Below are positions 37,365-46,257 of a stretch of 64,000 bases of DNA, piece after piece. Both the position numbers and the translations under genes were made by a program. The stretch lies in assembly GCF_900167975.1 (NCBI RefSeq), contig NZ_FUZU01000002.1, positions 69,501 to 133,500 of the forward strand, read 5' to 3'. Every line of letters starts with the position of its first letter. Within the stretch, counting starts at the first letter, position 1. Source of the DNA: Ohtaekwangia koreensis. Lineage in GTDB: Bacteria > Bacteroidota > Bacteroidia > Cytophagales > Cyclobacteriaceae. Below the pieces are notes generated by a model. The model was not told the origin of the DNA, ran no database searches, and saw only the letters and a list, made by a program, of their open reading frames with translations.

Positions 37365-38207
37365 ATGGCATGGTTCAAACGCAGTGATAAAGGTATAGTA
37401 ACACCCACGGAGTCGAAACGTGAGGTGCCCGATGGACTTTGGTTTAAATCACCGGCTGGCAAGATTATTCACACGCGTGAATTGAAGAGCAATGCTTACG
37501 TGGTGCCTGAAGAAGATTATCATGTGCGTATTGGCTCTGAAGAATATTTTGAAGTGTTGTTCGATGAGAACAAGTTTACAGAGCTTGACGCTGATATGGA
37601 ATCAGCGGATCCCCTGAAGTTCAAAGACACAAAAGCATATCCAAAGCGGATTAAAGAATCGCAGGAGAAGTCACAGCTTAAAGATGCTGTGCGTACTGCC
37701 TATGGAAAAATAAACGGACTTGATATTACCATCGCCTGCATGGATTTCACTTTCATCGGAGGCTCTATGGGTTCCGTTGTGGGTGAAAAAATTGCCCGTG
37801 CAATGGACCACAGTCTGAAAAACAAAATACCTTTCCTCATGATCTCCCGCTCGGGTGGTGCACGTATGATGGAGGCAGGATTATCGTTGATGCAGATGGC
37901 CAAGACTTCGGCCAAGATTGCATTGCTCGACAAAGCTAAAGTGCCCTATATCTCTTTGCTGACAGACCCTACAACGGGTGGTGTAACAGCATCGTATGCT
38001 ATGTTGGGTGATTTCAATATTGCTGAACCAGGATCACTAATCGGTTTTGCCGGGCCACGCGTTATTCGCGAGACTATTGGTAAAGATTTACCGAAAGGAT
38101 TTCAGAGTGCTGAGTTTGTACTGGAGCACGGCTTCCTCGATTTTATCATCGACCGCAGAAACCTGAAGAGCAGAATTGCTACGCTTCTGAAGATGCTTCA
38201 GAACTAA
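37365..38207 (+). CDS. accD: Acetyl-CoA carboxylase carboxyltransferase subunit beta, zinc-finger-less form
   Basis: The 280-residue protein makes malonyl-CoA together with AccA. It has the carboxyltransferase core: [58 protein letters not shown] and GFAGPRVI. The N-terminal segment aligns with the zinc ribbon of E. coli AccD, but all four Cys are replaced: Ser29 and Gly32 stand for the first CxxC, Val47 and Glu50 for the second. I recall the same loss in other Bacteroidota AccD proteins, so this is a lineage trait rather than a defect. No accA is in the window. A strong terminator follows. Confidence 0.94.
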   Translation: MAWFKRSDKGIVTPTESKREVPDGLWFKSPAGKIIHTRELKSNAYVVPEEDYHVRIGSEEYFEVLFDENKFTELDADMESADPLKFKDTKAYPKRIKESQEKSQLKDAVRTAYGKINGLDITIACMDFTFIGGSMGSVVGEKIARAMDHSLKNKIPFLMISRSGGARMMEAGLSLMQMAKTSAKIALLDKAKVPYISLLTDPTTGGVTASYAMLGDFNIAEPGSLIGFAGPRVIRETIGKDLPKGFQSAEFVLEHGFLDFIIDRRNLKSRIATLLKMLQN

Positions 38208-38235
38208 AACGCGAATCTTTCATAGAGTATATATT

Positions 38236-38264
38236 AAATCGTCTGGCAACAGACGATTTTTTTT
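38236..38264 (+). terminator. Terminator of accD
   Basis: AAATCGTCTG (38236-38245) and CAGACGATTT (38250-38259) form a 10-bp stem with a GCAA tetraloop, followed by an eight-T tract. Confidence 0.92.
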
Positions 38265-38287
38265 GCCCCTATATATTCTTCAGGTCG

Positions 38288-38320
38288 TTCCCGCAGATTT
38301 TCGCAGACTAGCGCAGAGAA
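38288..38320. repeat. Intergenic repeat fragment with CCCGCAGATTT and CGCAGA units
   Basis: CCCGCAGATTT (38290-38300) is followed by two degenerate CGCAGA-type units (TCGCAGACTAGCGCAGAG). The same 11-mer occurs at 56730-56740, also between genes. Arrays of this type are scattered in intergenic DNA of related genomes, to my recollection. Confidence 0.4.
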
Positions 38321-38432
38321 ATACTATTGGTTTCTAATCTTGGGTATATCCGAGAAAATCCGTTGAGGTAATATTTGTGGGTCCCGTAGCATACGGTATT
38401 GCTTTTTTCAAGTTAACGGGTGAACTTAACGT

Positions 38433-40880
38433 ATGCTGAAAAACTACCTGCGAATCGCCATACGAAGCCTCATCAAACAGAAGGTTTACACAATCATTAA
38501 TGTATTGGGACTCTCCATCGGAGTTGCCAGTTGTATTCTGATTGTAATGTTCGTTACGAATGAATTTTCATACGATACATTTCATACCGATGCTGATCGC
38601 ATTCACAAAGTAGTACTCGAACGGAAATACCCGAATCATCTTACCAACTATGCTATCATTCCACATTCTTATGCCGATGTAATGGTTCGCGACTTCCCCG
38701 AGATTGCCAGCACTATAAAAATGGGTGGCCCCATCAATCAGGTAATCGTGAATTATAAAGATGAACATGATGATGTAAAGCAATTTGAAGAAGACTTCAT
38801 TATGGCTGCTGATTCAAACTTCTTTACGTTCTTCAGTATAAAAATTTTAAAAGGCGATCCACAGAAAGCGCTTGTTAACAAGAATGATATTGTAGTAACC
38901 GAAGAAACAGCACAGCGGTATTTTGGCAATGCAGATCCGCTTGGCAAAACGCTTCGGATGTTCAACCAGGATTTCCACGTAAGTGCTGTATCTGAAAATG
39001 TTCCTGCCAATTCACATTTCAAATTTGATTTTCTTGCCAAGTGGGACGATGAGTTTTTTGGTGGTGGTGTCCAGAATAATTTCACAACGTTTACAGCACA
39101 TGTATATATAGCCTTAAAGCCAGGAGCTGATGCACAGGCATTGGAAAAGAAATTCCCAAAGATGGTGGATACATATGCTGCTGCACAGATCGAGCGTGAC
39201 CTTGGCAAATCATGGGAAGACTATAAAAAAGAAGGCAATGGGTATCGCTACTTTCTACAACCGCTAACCTCTATACATCTTGATCCGCGTAATATAGAAG
39301 CAAAGATGCAGGCAGGCGGAAATATACACTATGTATACTTTCTGATTTCCGTAGCAGCGCTTATCCTCGTTATTGCCTGTATAAATTTTATGAACCTGGC
39401 AACAGCACGCTCAGCAGAACGCGCTCGTGAAGTAGGCGTACGCAAAACGATGGGGTCTTTGAAGAGTCAGTTGGTTTTTCAATTCCTGACAGAATCAATT
39501 GTATTGAGTTTGTTTGCAACCATACTGGCATTGGTTATCGCGCTCCTCGTACTTCCATCCTTCAACAATTTAGTCAATAAAGAGCTCGTACTGAACTTGA
39601 CTGGTTTTCTTCCGCTTGCTTTAGTGGCTATAGCGATCGTGGTTGGTTTTTTAGCTGGAAGCTATCCTGCTTTTGCACTATCATCTTTCAACCCTGTTAT
39701 TGTGATGAAAGGAAACTTTACCAGTAATGCAAAGGGTACATGGCTTCGTAACGGCTTGGTTATATTTCAATTTTTTATATCTATAGTATTGATTGTCGGC
39801 ACTATAGTAGTAGGCCAGCAGATGGAGTATATGCAGAATAAATCGCTCGGCTACGACAAAGAACAGATCCTTATCATTGAGCGTGTGTTTGCACTGAATG
39901 ACAAAGCAGAAACATTCGTTGAAGAAGTGAAGCGCATGGCGAATGTAGAGAAGGCCGCAGGGTCATTCGCATTGCTCGGCCGTCAAGGCGATTTCTTTGG
40001 CGCTCAATTCACCCCGGAAGGTTCATCCGAGATACTCACTACGAAAACTATGGGTATAGATGATTACTTTGCCGAGACGATCGGATTTGAGTTTGCTGAA
40101 GGACATGGTTTCTCGAAAGAAACAAACGACTCATTGTCTATCATCTTGAATGAAACGGCCGTGAAGACGCTGGATATACAAAACCCTATAGGAAAAAAAT
40201 TAGCGCAGGTTCAACGCAGGCAAGATGGCAACGTTACAATACAGTATACAATCATTGGCGTGATCAAGGATTTTAATTTCCAATCACTTCGCGACCCCGT
40301 TACTCCACTCGCTATTCAAAATGCAGAAAGCTTTGGTGGTGGTGCAGCCTATGTATATGCGCGTGTAAAAGGCAAGAATGCAACGGCCGCCCTGGGCGCC
40401 ATGGAAGCAACCTGGAAAACACTGGCACCGGATCAACCTTTTAAATATCAATTCTTGGATCAGAACCTGAACGCTCAATATGAATCCGAAAAAAGAGCAG
40501 GTAAAGTATTCGGTATATTTTCAGGACTGGCTATAGTTATAGCTTGTGTTGGTCTTTTTGGACTTGCAGCTTATACTGCCAATCTTCGCACAAAAGAAAT
40601 CGGTATACGCAAAGTATTGGGTGCTTCCATAGGAAGTGTAATTATTCTTCTATCAAAAGACTTTACAAAGCTTATCGCTATTGCTTTCATACTAGCAACT
40701 CCTTTAGCATGGTATATAATGGATAACTGGCTACAGAACTTTGCGTATCGCATCGAGTTAGGCGTTGGTGTATTTCTGATTGCCGGTGGTATAGCATTGT
40801 TGATCTCGTGGATCACTGTGAGTTACCAATCCATCAAAGCAGCAATTGTCAATCCGGTGAAATCGCTAAAGAGTGAATGA
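38433..40880 (+). CDS. MacB/FtsX-type ABC transporter permease (paralogue of the 20543 gene)
   Basis: The 815-residue protein opens MLKNYLRIAIRSLIKQKVYT and repeats the layout of the 20543-22951 permease. Helix 1 (about 20-42) is followed by a MacB_PCD domain, an FtsX block around 285-425 (SAERAREVGVRKTMGS), a second helix-PCD unit, and a final FtsX block (LRTKEIGIRKVLGASIGS), ending IVNPVKSLKSE. It needs an ATP-binding partner that is not encoded nearby. Likely role: export or lipoprotein/peptide efflux; the substrate is unknown. Its stop codon abuts that of the convergent FAD oxidase without a spacer. About 21 of 27 ATA codons follow a T. Confidence 0.86.
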   Translation: MLKNYLRIAIRSLIKQKVYTIINVLGLSIGVASCILIVMFVTNEFSYDTFHTDADRIHKVVLERKYPNHLTNYAIIPHSYADVMVRDFPEIASTIKMGGPINQVIVNYKDEHDDVKQFEEDFIMAADSNFFTFFSIKILKGDPQKALVNKNDIVVTEETAQRYFGNADPLGKTLRMFNQDFHVSAVSENVPANSHFKFDFLAKWDDEFFGGGVQNNFTTFTAHVYIALKPGADAQALEKKFPKMVDTYAAAQIERDLGKSWEDYKKEGNGYRYFLQPLTSIHLDPRNIEAKMQAGGNIHYVYFLISVAALILVIACINFMNLATARSAERAREVGVRKTMGSLKSQLVFQFLTESIVLSLFATILALVIALLVLPSFNNLVNKELVLNLTGFLPLALVAIAIVVGFLAGSYPAFALSSFNPVIVMKGNFTSNAKGTWLRNGLVIFQFFISIVLIVGTIVVGQQMEYMQNKSLGYDKEQILIIERVFALNDKAETFVEEVKRMANVEKAAGSFALLGRQGDFFGAQFTPEGSSEILTTKTMGIDDYFAETIGFEFAEGHGFSKETNDSLSIILNETAVKTLDIQNPIGKKLAQVQRRQDGNVTIQYTIIGVIKDFNFQSLRDPVTPLAIQNAESFGGGAAYVYARVKGKNATAALGAMEATWKTLAPDQPFKYQFLDQNLNAQYESEKRAGKVFGIFSGLAIVIACVGLFGLAAYTANLRTKEIGIRKVLGASIGSVIILLSKDFTKLIAIAFILATPLAWYIMDNWLQNFAYRIELGVGVFLIAGGIALLISWITVSYQSIKAAIVNPVKSLKSE

Positions 40881-42347
40881 TCACGCAAGTGTAATAGTAT
40901 CTACTACTTCCAATGCAGCGCGCTCCGCTGATTGAATGGCCCCACTGATCGTACCTGCCTCACCCACTATATCTGTAGCCTCACCTGCGAAAAATAATTT
41001 TTCGCTTACGGCTGCCGAAAGAGTAATACGATCTGCGTTGCTGCCACCGGGTTTAACATACGATACACCACCCTGGATATAGGGAACCTTCGACCAATCC
41101 ATGATGGTATATAGTATAGTATCCTGAGCGTCTCTGCGGATGTTAGCGGTAGCTTGTCCGTTGTAAACAGCATCGAGTTCCGACAATATAACCGGCACCA
41201 TATCTTTACCCAATGCAGAGAGCTCCTCTGCTTTTGGTCCCTGTATGGTTATGTCGAGTGTTTTTTGCAGAGGATCACGACCTATACCTGCATTAAAATA
41301 TTCCGGTGCCTGTGTACCACCATATATATATGCACTGTTCATTCCCCAGAAATTCTTTTTGAATTCAAGGCGAAGGCGAATGCTGCCATCCATATCAAGA
41401 CGGGATAGTGCTGTGGATTTATCGGATGGAAGTGCAGGTGTAAATGAAATCGCTGCCGATTTTAAGATTGAAACCGGAACGGCTATGATCAAACGATCAA
41501 CTTCTGCTGTGAAAGCTTCAGCACCATTCTTCTCGCCTCCTATCGTAATTTTATCACCGGAATAATTAATAGTCTTTACAACGCTATTCATTTCTACATA
41601 GGGCAATACATTGCTATAGCGTGAAAGTAAAACATCTTCCATTGGATTAGCTTTCAGAATGAGCTGCTGTGAATTTCGTATCCGCAAGCTTATTCCCTCT
41701 GCAAGCGTTTTTATACCCAGTAATGTATTCGAAGTACCTGCTGTATTACCTATCCATGAATTGAGGATTGAAAACATACGCGCATTTATACCGGCACTTG
41801 CAATGGCCTGTTGCACCGAACCCGTAGAGGCATTCGAAGAAAGGTTCGTAACGAAATTTTTTGCTGCTATAAAATCAGCATCACCTGCTAATTCGGCTGC
41901 TGATTTTATAGTACCATCTACTATAAATATATCACTCCCCTGTGTATAGAATTCTATTACCGGAACATTCAGCTGACTAACTATTTTTCCCCATGCAGAA
42001 TCAGAACCCCAAATAAACTGTGCGCCTAACTCCGCAGGAAACTCACTGATTGATTCGTTAGCCGGATCAAAAAGTAATGCATCATCCGGTTGAGTAATAC
42101 GTTGTATAGTTCGCACCCTTCCACCAATTCGATCGGATGCTTCGAATACCCGAACCGGTATTCCTTTACTCCTCAAAACATCAGCGGCATGCAACCCTGC
42201 AGCGCCAGCGCCCACTATACCGATTACGCCATTGTAGGTGTTGCTCGGAGCGGGATCATCATCCTTGCATGAACTTAACCATGCCGGAAGTACCAGTCCA
42301 GCCGAAACTCCAAGTCCGATTTGCTGTAATGCTTTTCTTCTGTTCAC
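40881..42347 (-). CDS. FAD-dependent amine oxidase-like protein with Tat/lipoprotein signal
   Basis: The 488-residue flavoprotein has the dinucleotide-binding GIVGAGAAGLHAADVL (about 42-57), ASDRIGGRVRT, and the C-terminal amine oxidase motif LFFAGEATDIVGEAGTISGAIQSA split across the FAD contact. The N-terminus MNRRKALQQIGLGVSAGL has a twin-arginine pattern and then WLSSCKDDD, a lipobox-like Cys27. Export by Tat as a folded, FAD-loaded lipoprotein would fit, but this is inferred. The enzyme class oxidises primary amines or polyamines; the substrate is not identifiable. It is divergent from the NadR-type kinase gene, 59 nt away. Confidence 0.78.
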   Translation of the reverse strand: MNRRKALQQIGLGVSAGLVLPAWLSSCKDDDPAPSNTYNGVIGIVGAGAAGLHAADVLRSKGIPVRVFEASDRIGGRVRTIQRITQPDDALLFDPANESISEFPAELGAQFIWGSDSAWGKIVSQLNVPVIEFYTQGSDIFIVDGTIKSAAELAGDADFIAAKNFVTNLSSNASTGSVQQAIASAGINARMFSILNSWIGNTAGTSNTLLGIKTLAEGISLRIRNSQQLILKANPMEDVLLSRYSNVLPYVEMNSVVKTINYSGDKITIGGEKNGAEAFTAEVDRLIIAVPVSILKSAAISFTPALPSDKSTALSRLDMDGSIRLRLEFKKNFWGMNSAYIYGGTQAPEYFNAGIGRDPLQKTLDITIQGPKAEELSALGKDMVPVILSELDAVYNGQATANIRRDAQDTILYTIMDWSKVPYIQGGVSYVKPGGSNADRITLSAAVSEKLFFAGEATDIVGEAGTISGAIQSAERAALEVVDTITLA

Positions 42348-42406
42348 CGGGAAATGTTATTTGTATTGGTAAAAAATTTCCGGGAAATATAAACGATTTT
42401 CGCATT

Positions 42407-42949
42407 ATGAATGCTTTCGATCTGCCAGCCATCAAGAAAGTGGCGATAATCGGCCCGGAGTGCACGGGGAAATCCGATCTCTCTAAGTTTCTCGCCGAAC
42501 ATTACAACACCGTATGGAACCCTGAGTATGCGCGTGGCTATATAGATCATCTCGTGAGACCATACGAAGAATATGATCTTTTAACAATTGCACATGGCCA
42601 GCTTCGTCTCGAAGATGAATGGACGCGTGATGCAAATCGCGTTTTGATCTGCGATACAAACCTATACGTCATTAAAGTGTGGAGCGAATTTAAATACGGT
42701 AGTTGCCACAAGGAAATTCTACACCATATTGCTACACGAAAATACGATTTATACCTCCTTACTTATGTAGATTTACCCTGGCAGGAAGATCCGCAGCGTG
42801 AGCATCCGAATCAACGTGAAGAGCTCTATAATATTTATTTAAAGGAAATGAAAAATCAATCTGTGCCTTTTATTGAAATACGTGGCGACCGTGAACAGCG
42901 AAAACAACTTGCTGTAAACGCGATTGATACTATTTTAGCAACGGTATGA
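42407..42949 (+). CDS. NadR/AAA_28-type ATP-binding protein (probable nicotinamide riboside kinase-like)
   Basis: The 180-residue protein has a P-loop GPECTGKS (16-23), the motif NPEYARGYIDH, a Walker B-like LICDTNLYV and LLTYVDLPWQEDPQREHP. This matches the kinase half of NadR, which phosphorylates nicotinamide riboside in NAD salvage; the adenylyltransferase half is absent. I choose the ATG at 42407 because longer in-frame starts run into the divergent oxidase gene. It overlaps the MFS gene by 4 nt, so the transporter may move a related compound (inference). Substrate not proven. Confidence 0.72.
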   Translation: MNAFDLPAIKKVAIIGPECTGKSDLSKFLAEHYNTVWNPEYARGYIDHLVRPYEEYDLLTIAHGQLRLEDEWTRDANRVLICDTNLYVIKVWSEFKYGSCHKEILHHIATRKYDLYLLTYVDLPWQEDPQREHPNQREELYNIYLKEMKNQSVPFIEIRGDREQRKQLAVNAIDTILATV

Positions 42950-44181
42950 GCATTACTTCTCCCTATGCAGCTTTAAAGATCAGAGACTATCGATATTTTA
43001 TTTCTGCTCGCTTTTGTATTACGCTCGCCATCCAGATACAAGCTGTTGTGGTGTCGTGGCAGGTATATGAAATAACTAAGGATCCATTATCCCTCGGACT
43101 TATTGGCCTGGCTGAAGCTATACCCTCCATTGGTGTATCTCTTTATGCAGGACACGTTGCAGATGTGGTACAACGCAAAAAAATCATCTTGCTATGTGTG
43201 GGCACACTGCTACTTTGTTCGCTATGCCTTCTTTTCTTTACACTGGAGCCGGGGCAATTTTTTATCAGCTATGGCGTGATTCCTATCTATACTATAATTT
43301 TCATCAGTGGTATAGCACGTGGATTTATCACACCCGCATTGTTTGCCTTCATGCCGCAGCTTGTGCCGCGCGAATTATATAGCAATGCCATTACATGGAA
43401 CAGCACATTGTGGGAAACCGCTTCACTATCGGGACCGCCATTGGGTGGACTACTGTATGGATTCTTTGGGATCTCGGTTGCGTACACAACGGATGTGCTA
43501 CTGGTACTTTCCGGGTTGTTGCTGGCGTTTGCCGTCTCCAACAAACCATTGCCCCCTTCAACATCAGACGAAGGAATGGTTGAGAAGATTAAAGAGGGTC
43601 TACGTTTTGTATATAATAACAAGATCGTATTAAGTGCAATCTCGCTTGATCTTTTCGCTGTACTCTTCGGTGGCGCAGTAGCACTGCTTCCTATTTTTGC
43701 TGATACTATATTACACGTAGGCAAAGTAGGACTCGGCTTTCTTCGCGCTGCACCTGGCGTGGGTGCATTGCTGATGGCGCTATATCTTGTACATCATCCA
43801 ATCAAGAAAAATGCAGGGAAGTTATTATTCTATTGTGTAGGTGGCTTCGGTGTTTGTATGATTCTCTTCGGGCTCTCCACGAGTTTCTGGATTTCAATGT
43901 TTTTACTAATGATGAGTGGAGTATTCGATTGTGTGAGTGTAATTATACGCAGCACGCTATTGCAAACTTTAACACCTGAAAACATGAAGGGAAGAGTTTC
44001 CGCTGTGAATCATATCTTTATCGGCTCCTCCAATGAAATCGGCATGTTCGAATCTGGTGTCACGGCACGCTTGTTTGGTGTTGTGCGTTCGGTAATTATA
44101 GGGGGCTGTCTGACGCTGACTGTAGTAGGTGTTACCAGTTGGTTCTCAAAGTCCTTGCGCAGGTTACAACGTGTTGAATAA
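42946..44181 (+). CDS. MFS transporter, EntS/MFS_3-type
   Basis: The 411-residue protein has about 12 membrane helices and the opening SPYAALKIRDYRYFISARF of the EntS-like (MFS_3) group. LYAGHVADVVQRKKII is the loop 2-3 motif with Asp and basic residues, and RSTLLQTLTPENMKGRVSAV is the second-half loop. Members export siderophores or drugs; here substrate is unknown. Its ATG overlaps the stop of the NadR-type gene (ATGA), and the DUF2721 gene follows 11 nt later, so the three form one operon. Confidence 0.82.
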   Translation: MSITSPYAALKIRDYRYFISARFCITLAIQIQAVVVSWQVYEITKDPLSLGLIGLAEAIPSIGVSLYAGHVADVVQRKKIILLCVGTLLLCSLCLLFFTLEPGQFFISYGVIPIYTIIFISGIARGFITPALFAFMPQLVPRELYSNAITWNSTLWETASLSGPPLGGLLYGFFGISVAYTTDVLLVLSGLLLAFAVSNKPLPPSTSDEGMVEKIKEGLRFVYNNKIVLSAISLDLFAVLFGGAVALLPIFADTILHVGKVGLGFLRAAPGVGALLMALYLVHHPIKKNAGKLLFYCVGGFGVCMILFGLSTSFWISMFLLMMSGVFDCVSVIIRSTLLQTLTPENMKGRVSAVNHIFIGSSNEIGMFESGVTARLFGVVRSVIIGGCLTLTVVGVTSWFSKSLRRLQRVE

Positions 44182-44192
44182 ACCAAGTATAT

Positions 44193-44594
44193 ATGCCACA
44201 AATTTCAATCAATACTCCGGCACTTCTTTTTCCAGCCATTACGTTGTTGATGCTCGCCTATACCAATCGCTTTCTCGCCTTGGCAACATTGATTCGGAAT
44301 CTCCATGCGAAATACAAAACCATTCATGAAGATCATGAAATCATTAAAGCACAAATCAGAAATCTGAGACTTCGGCTTATGCTCGTAAAGCACATGCAAG
44401 GTGCGGGCATCACCAGCTTTTTCTTTTGTGTGCTCAGCATGCTGTTCTTCTATCTGCAATATGAAGTGTGGGCGATTGCTATATTTGGAATGAGCCTGGT
44501 GTTCCTTCTCCTTTCACTTGCCCTTTCGCTGAATGAGATTTATATCAGCACCAAGGCACTGGAGATTGAATTGAAAGATATGGGTGAAGAGTAA
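44193..44594 (+). CDS. DUF2721 membrane protein
   Basis: The 133-residue protein begins with a short helix (PALLFPAITLLMLAYTNRFLALATLIRNLH fragment typical of DUF2721), followed by a charged helical cytoplasmic loop (about 35-65) and two hydrophobic segments (about 70-92 and 95-118). DUF2721 has no known function. It ends the NadR kinase-MFS operon. The family fit comes from the opening Pro-Ala-Leu-Leu-Phe-Pro pattern and the TNRF motif. Confidence 0.75.
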   Translation: MPQISINTPALLFPAITLLMLAYTNRFLALATLIRNLHAKYKTIHEDHEIIKAQIRNLRLRLMLVKHMQGAGITSFFFCVLSMLFFYLQYEVWAIAIFGMSLVFLLLSLALSLNEIYISTKALEIELKDMGEE

Positions 44595-44630
44595 CGACAA
44601 TACTATATAGCATCAGCATATATATTCCAT

Positions 44631-44659
44631 AAAAAAGCCCGGCCATCACGTAGCCGGGC
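44631..44659 (-). terminator. Terminator of the small secreted protein gene
   Basis: GCCCGGC (44637-44643) pairs with GCCGGGC (44653-44659). Read leftward the stem is followed by TTTTTTATGG. It lies 17 nt past the stop codon at 44677. Confidence 0.85.
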
Positions 44660-44676
44660 GAACCATTTAATCTAAA

Positions 44677-44970
44677 TCAAATCGATCGTTTCGATTTGTG
44701 CTTTTTGGATGTGGTTGCCACACGATCCTGATAATCTTTCAAAAGCTGATTAAGCTTTCGCTGATACTTATGCTTGCGGACATCTATATGTATATTATCT
44801 AGCTTTATTTCATGCACAAGCAGATTAGCCTGATCATAAAAGCGCACAATAGAGTAACTCTTATCTTGTGCATTGGTTTCCACTACCCAATAGTGTGATT
44901 TTTCCGGCTGGCCAAACGCGTATACTGACACAAAGAGTATCGCGGTTAAGAGTGTTAAGATTCGTTTCAT
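44677..44970 (-). CDS. Small secreted protein of unknown function
   Basis: The 97-residue product has a signal peptide (MKRILTLLTAILFVSVYAFG) and a short mature part with YWVVETN, SIVRFYDQANLLVHEIKLD and a very basic C-terminus (YQRKLNQLLKDYQD, SKKHKSKRSI). I do not recognise a family. The strand pattern suggests a small beta domain with a basic tail. A dedicated terminator downstream supports that it is a real gene. It is divergent from the LytS gene at 45148. Confidence 0.7.
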   Translation of the reverse strand: MKRILTLLTAILFVSVYAFGQPEKSHYWVVETNAQDKSYSIVRFYDQANLLVHEIKLDNIHIDVRKHKYQRKLNQLLKDYQDRVATTSKKHKSKRSI

Positions 44971-45147
44971 AAAGGGTCTTTTTTGTATGATGAACGGAAT
45001 GAAAGTATATTATTTTCACAGACCCCACCGATGTATCCGGTTTGAAGACAAGCACAATAACATGCTCGATAAAAATGTTTCGTCTACGATTCTGTCACTT
45101 TCGTCTATAAACGGGTGTGTCGCTAAACTTTCATCGCCTGATCGAGT

Positions 45148-46257
45148 ATGAGCATGTATATGGATAGTTTTTTCTCAAAGCTTGTACTCTCCAATGAAAC
45201 GCACTACAGGTTAGGCAGGCACATACTGTTCTGGATGGTATGGTGGGTATTCCTGGGATTTATATATGGATTCTACTATTCAGAAGGAAAAACATACGAG
45301 ATGTTTTCCATCTCCTATATAGAGTCATTGGTTTTCATGCCACAGCATATTTTTCTGAGCTATGCCATTATATACTACATCCTTCCCTCCTATATTTTCA
45401 AGGAAAAATACTGGATTGGCTTCCTGCTGGTACTGCTTTTAATTTTGATGACGGCTGCGCTATCACCGCTTATCAATTTCAATGTTATTCGCCCGCTGCG
45501 AGAGTCGTTGCATTATTCAGTAAAGAAGGTCACATTTTTTTATTCCTTCATGGGTGGTTTACGCGGATCGATGACCGTGGCGGGATTTGCTGTAGCCGTT
45601 AAATTGGTAAAGCATTGGTATCAGAATAAAATTGAAAATGAGCAATTGGAGAAAGAGCGACTGAGGGCAGAACTTGAAGTTTTGAAAGGACAGATTCATC
45701 CGCATTTCATGTTCAATACGCTTAACAGTATATATTCCATGGCGCTTAAGAAATCAGATGCCACACCCGAAGCTATACTGAAACTATCGCAATTGATGCG
45801 ATATATACTTACTGAATGTACAAAGGTTACGGTTGCTCTCAACAAAGAAGTAGAAATTCTTCTGCATTATATTGAATTGGAGAAAAGCAGGTTTGGTGAA
45901 CGTCTCGATATATCTGTAAACATCAAAGGTGATCTCGATTCAAACACGATAGCACCGCTTCTTCTGCTTCCCTTTGTCGAAAACAGTTTTAAGCATGGTG
46001 CCAATGAAATGATTGAACAAGCCTGGATCAGTCTGGATCTGCAGGTAAATGAAAGTACATTAAAATTCAAGCTTATCAATGGCAGATCGATTGACAACAA
46101 CAATCCAAACTCGATTCATGTTGGATTACAAAACGCGAAAAAACGACTGCAATTATTATATCCTAATGCGTATGATCTACGTATTACAGAGGATGCGGAG
46201 ACCTTTGTTGTGTCTCTGGTGATTTCACTCGACTCTATCAAATTGATTGAAGCATGA
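45148..46257 (+). CDS. LytS/His_kinase-type sensor histidine kinase (system 1)
   Basis: The 369-residue protein has four membrane helices (about 25-42, 58-80, 88-112, 128-152), a coiled coil, then the His_kinase domain with His186 in GQIHPHFMFNTLNS and a HATPase region (LLPFVENSFKHGANEM, VGLQNAKKRLQLLYP). It should autophosphorylate and signal to the LytTR regulator, whose ATG overlaps its stop by 4 nt. The stimulus is unknown. ATG codons at 45148, 45154 and 45160 are all possible starts. Confidence 0.88.
   Translation: MSMYMDSFFSKLVLSNETHYRLGRHILFWMVWWVFLGFIYGFYYSEGKTYEMFSISYIESLVFMPQHIFLSYAIIYYILPSYIFKEKYWIGFLLVLLLILMTAALSPLINFNVIRPLRESLHYSVKKVTFFYSFMGGLRGSMTVAGFAVAVKLVKHWYQNKIENEQLEKERLRAELEVLKGQIHPHFMFNTLNSIYSMALKKSDATPEAILKLSQLMRYILTECTKVTVALNKEVEILLHYIELEKSRFGERLDISVNIKGDLDSNTIAPLLLLPFVENSFKHGANEMIEQAWISLDLQVNESTLKFKLINGRSIDNNNPNSIHVGLQNAKKRLQLLYPNAYDLRITEDAETFVVSLVISLDSIKLIEA

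Noticed and set aside
42137-42406. N-terminal extension of the NadR-type kinase frame
   Set aside because: The extra 90 codons overlap the divergent oxidase gene, are rich in His, Cys and Arg, and lie before the family start at 42407.
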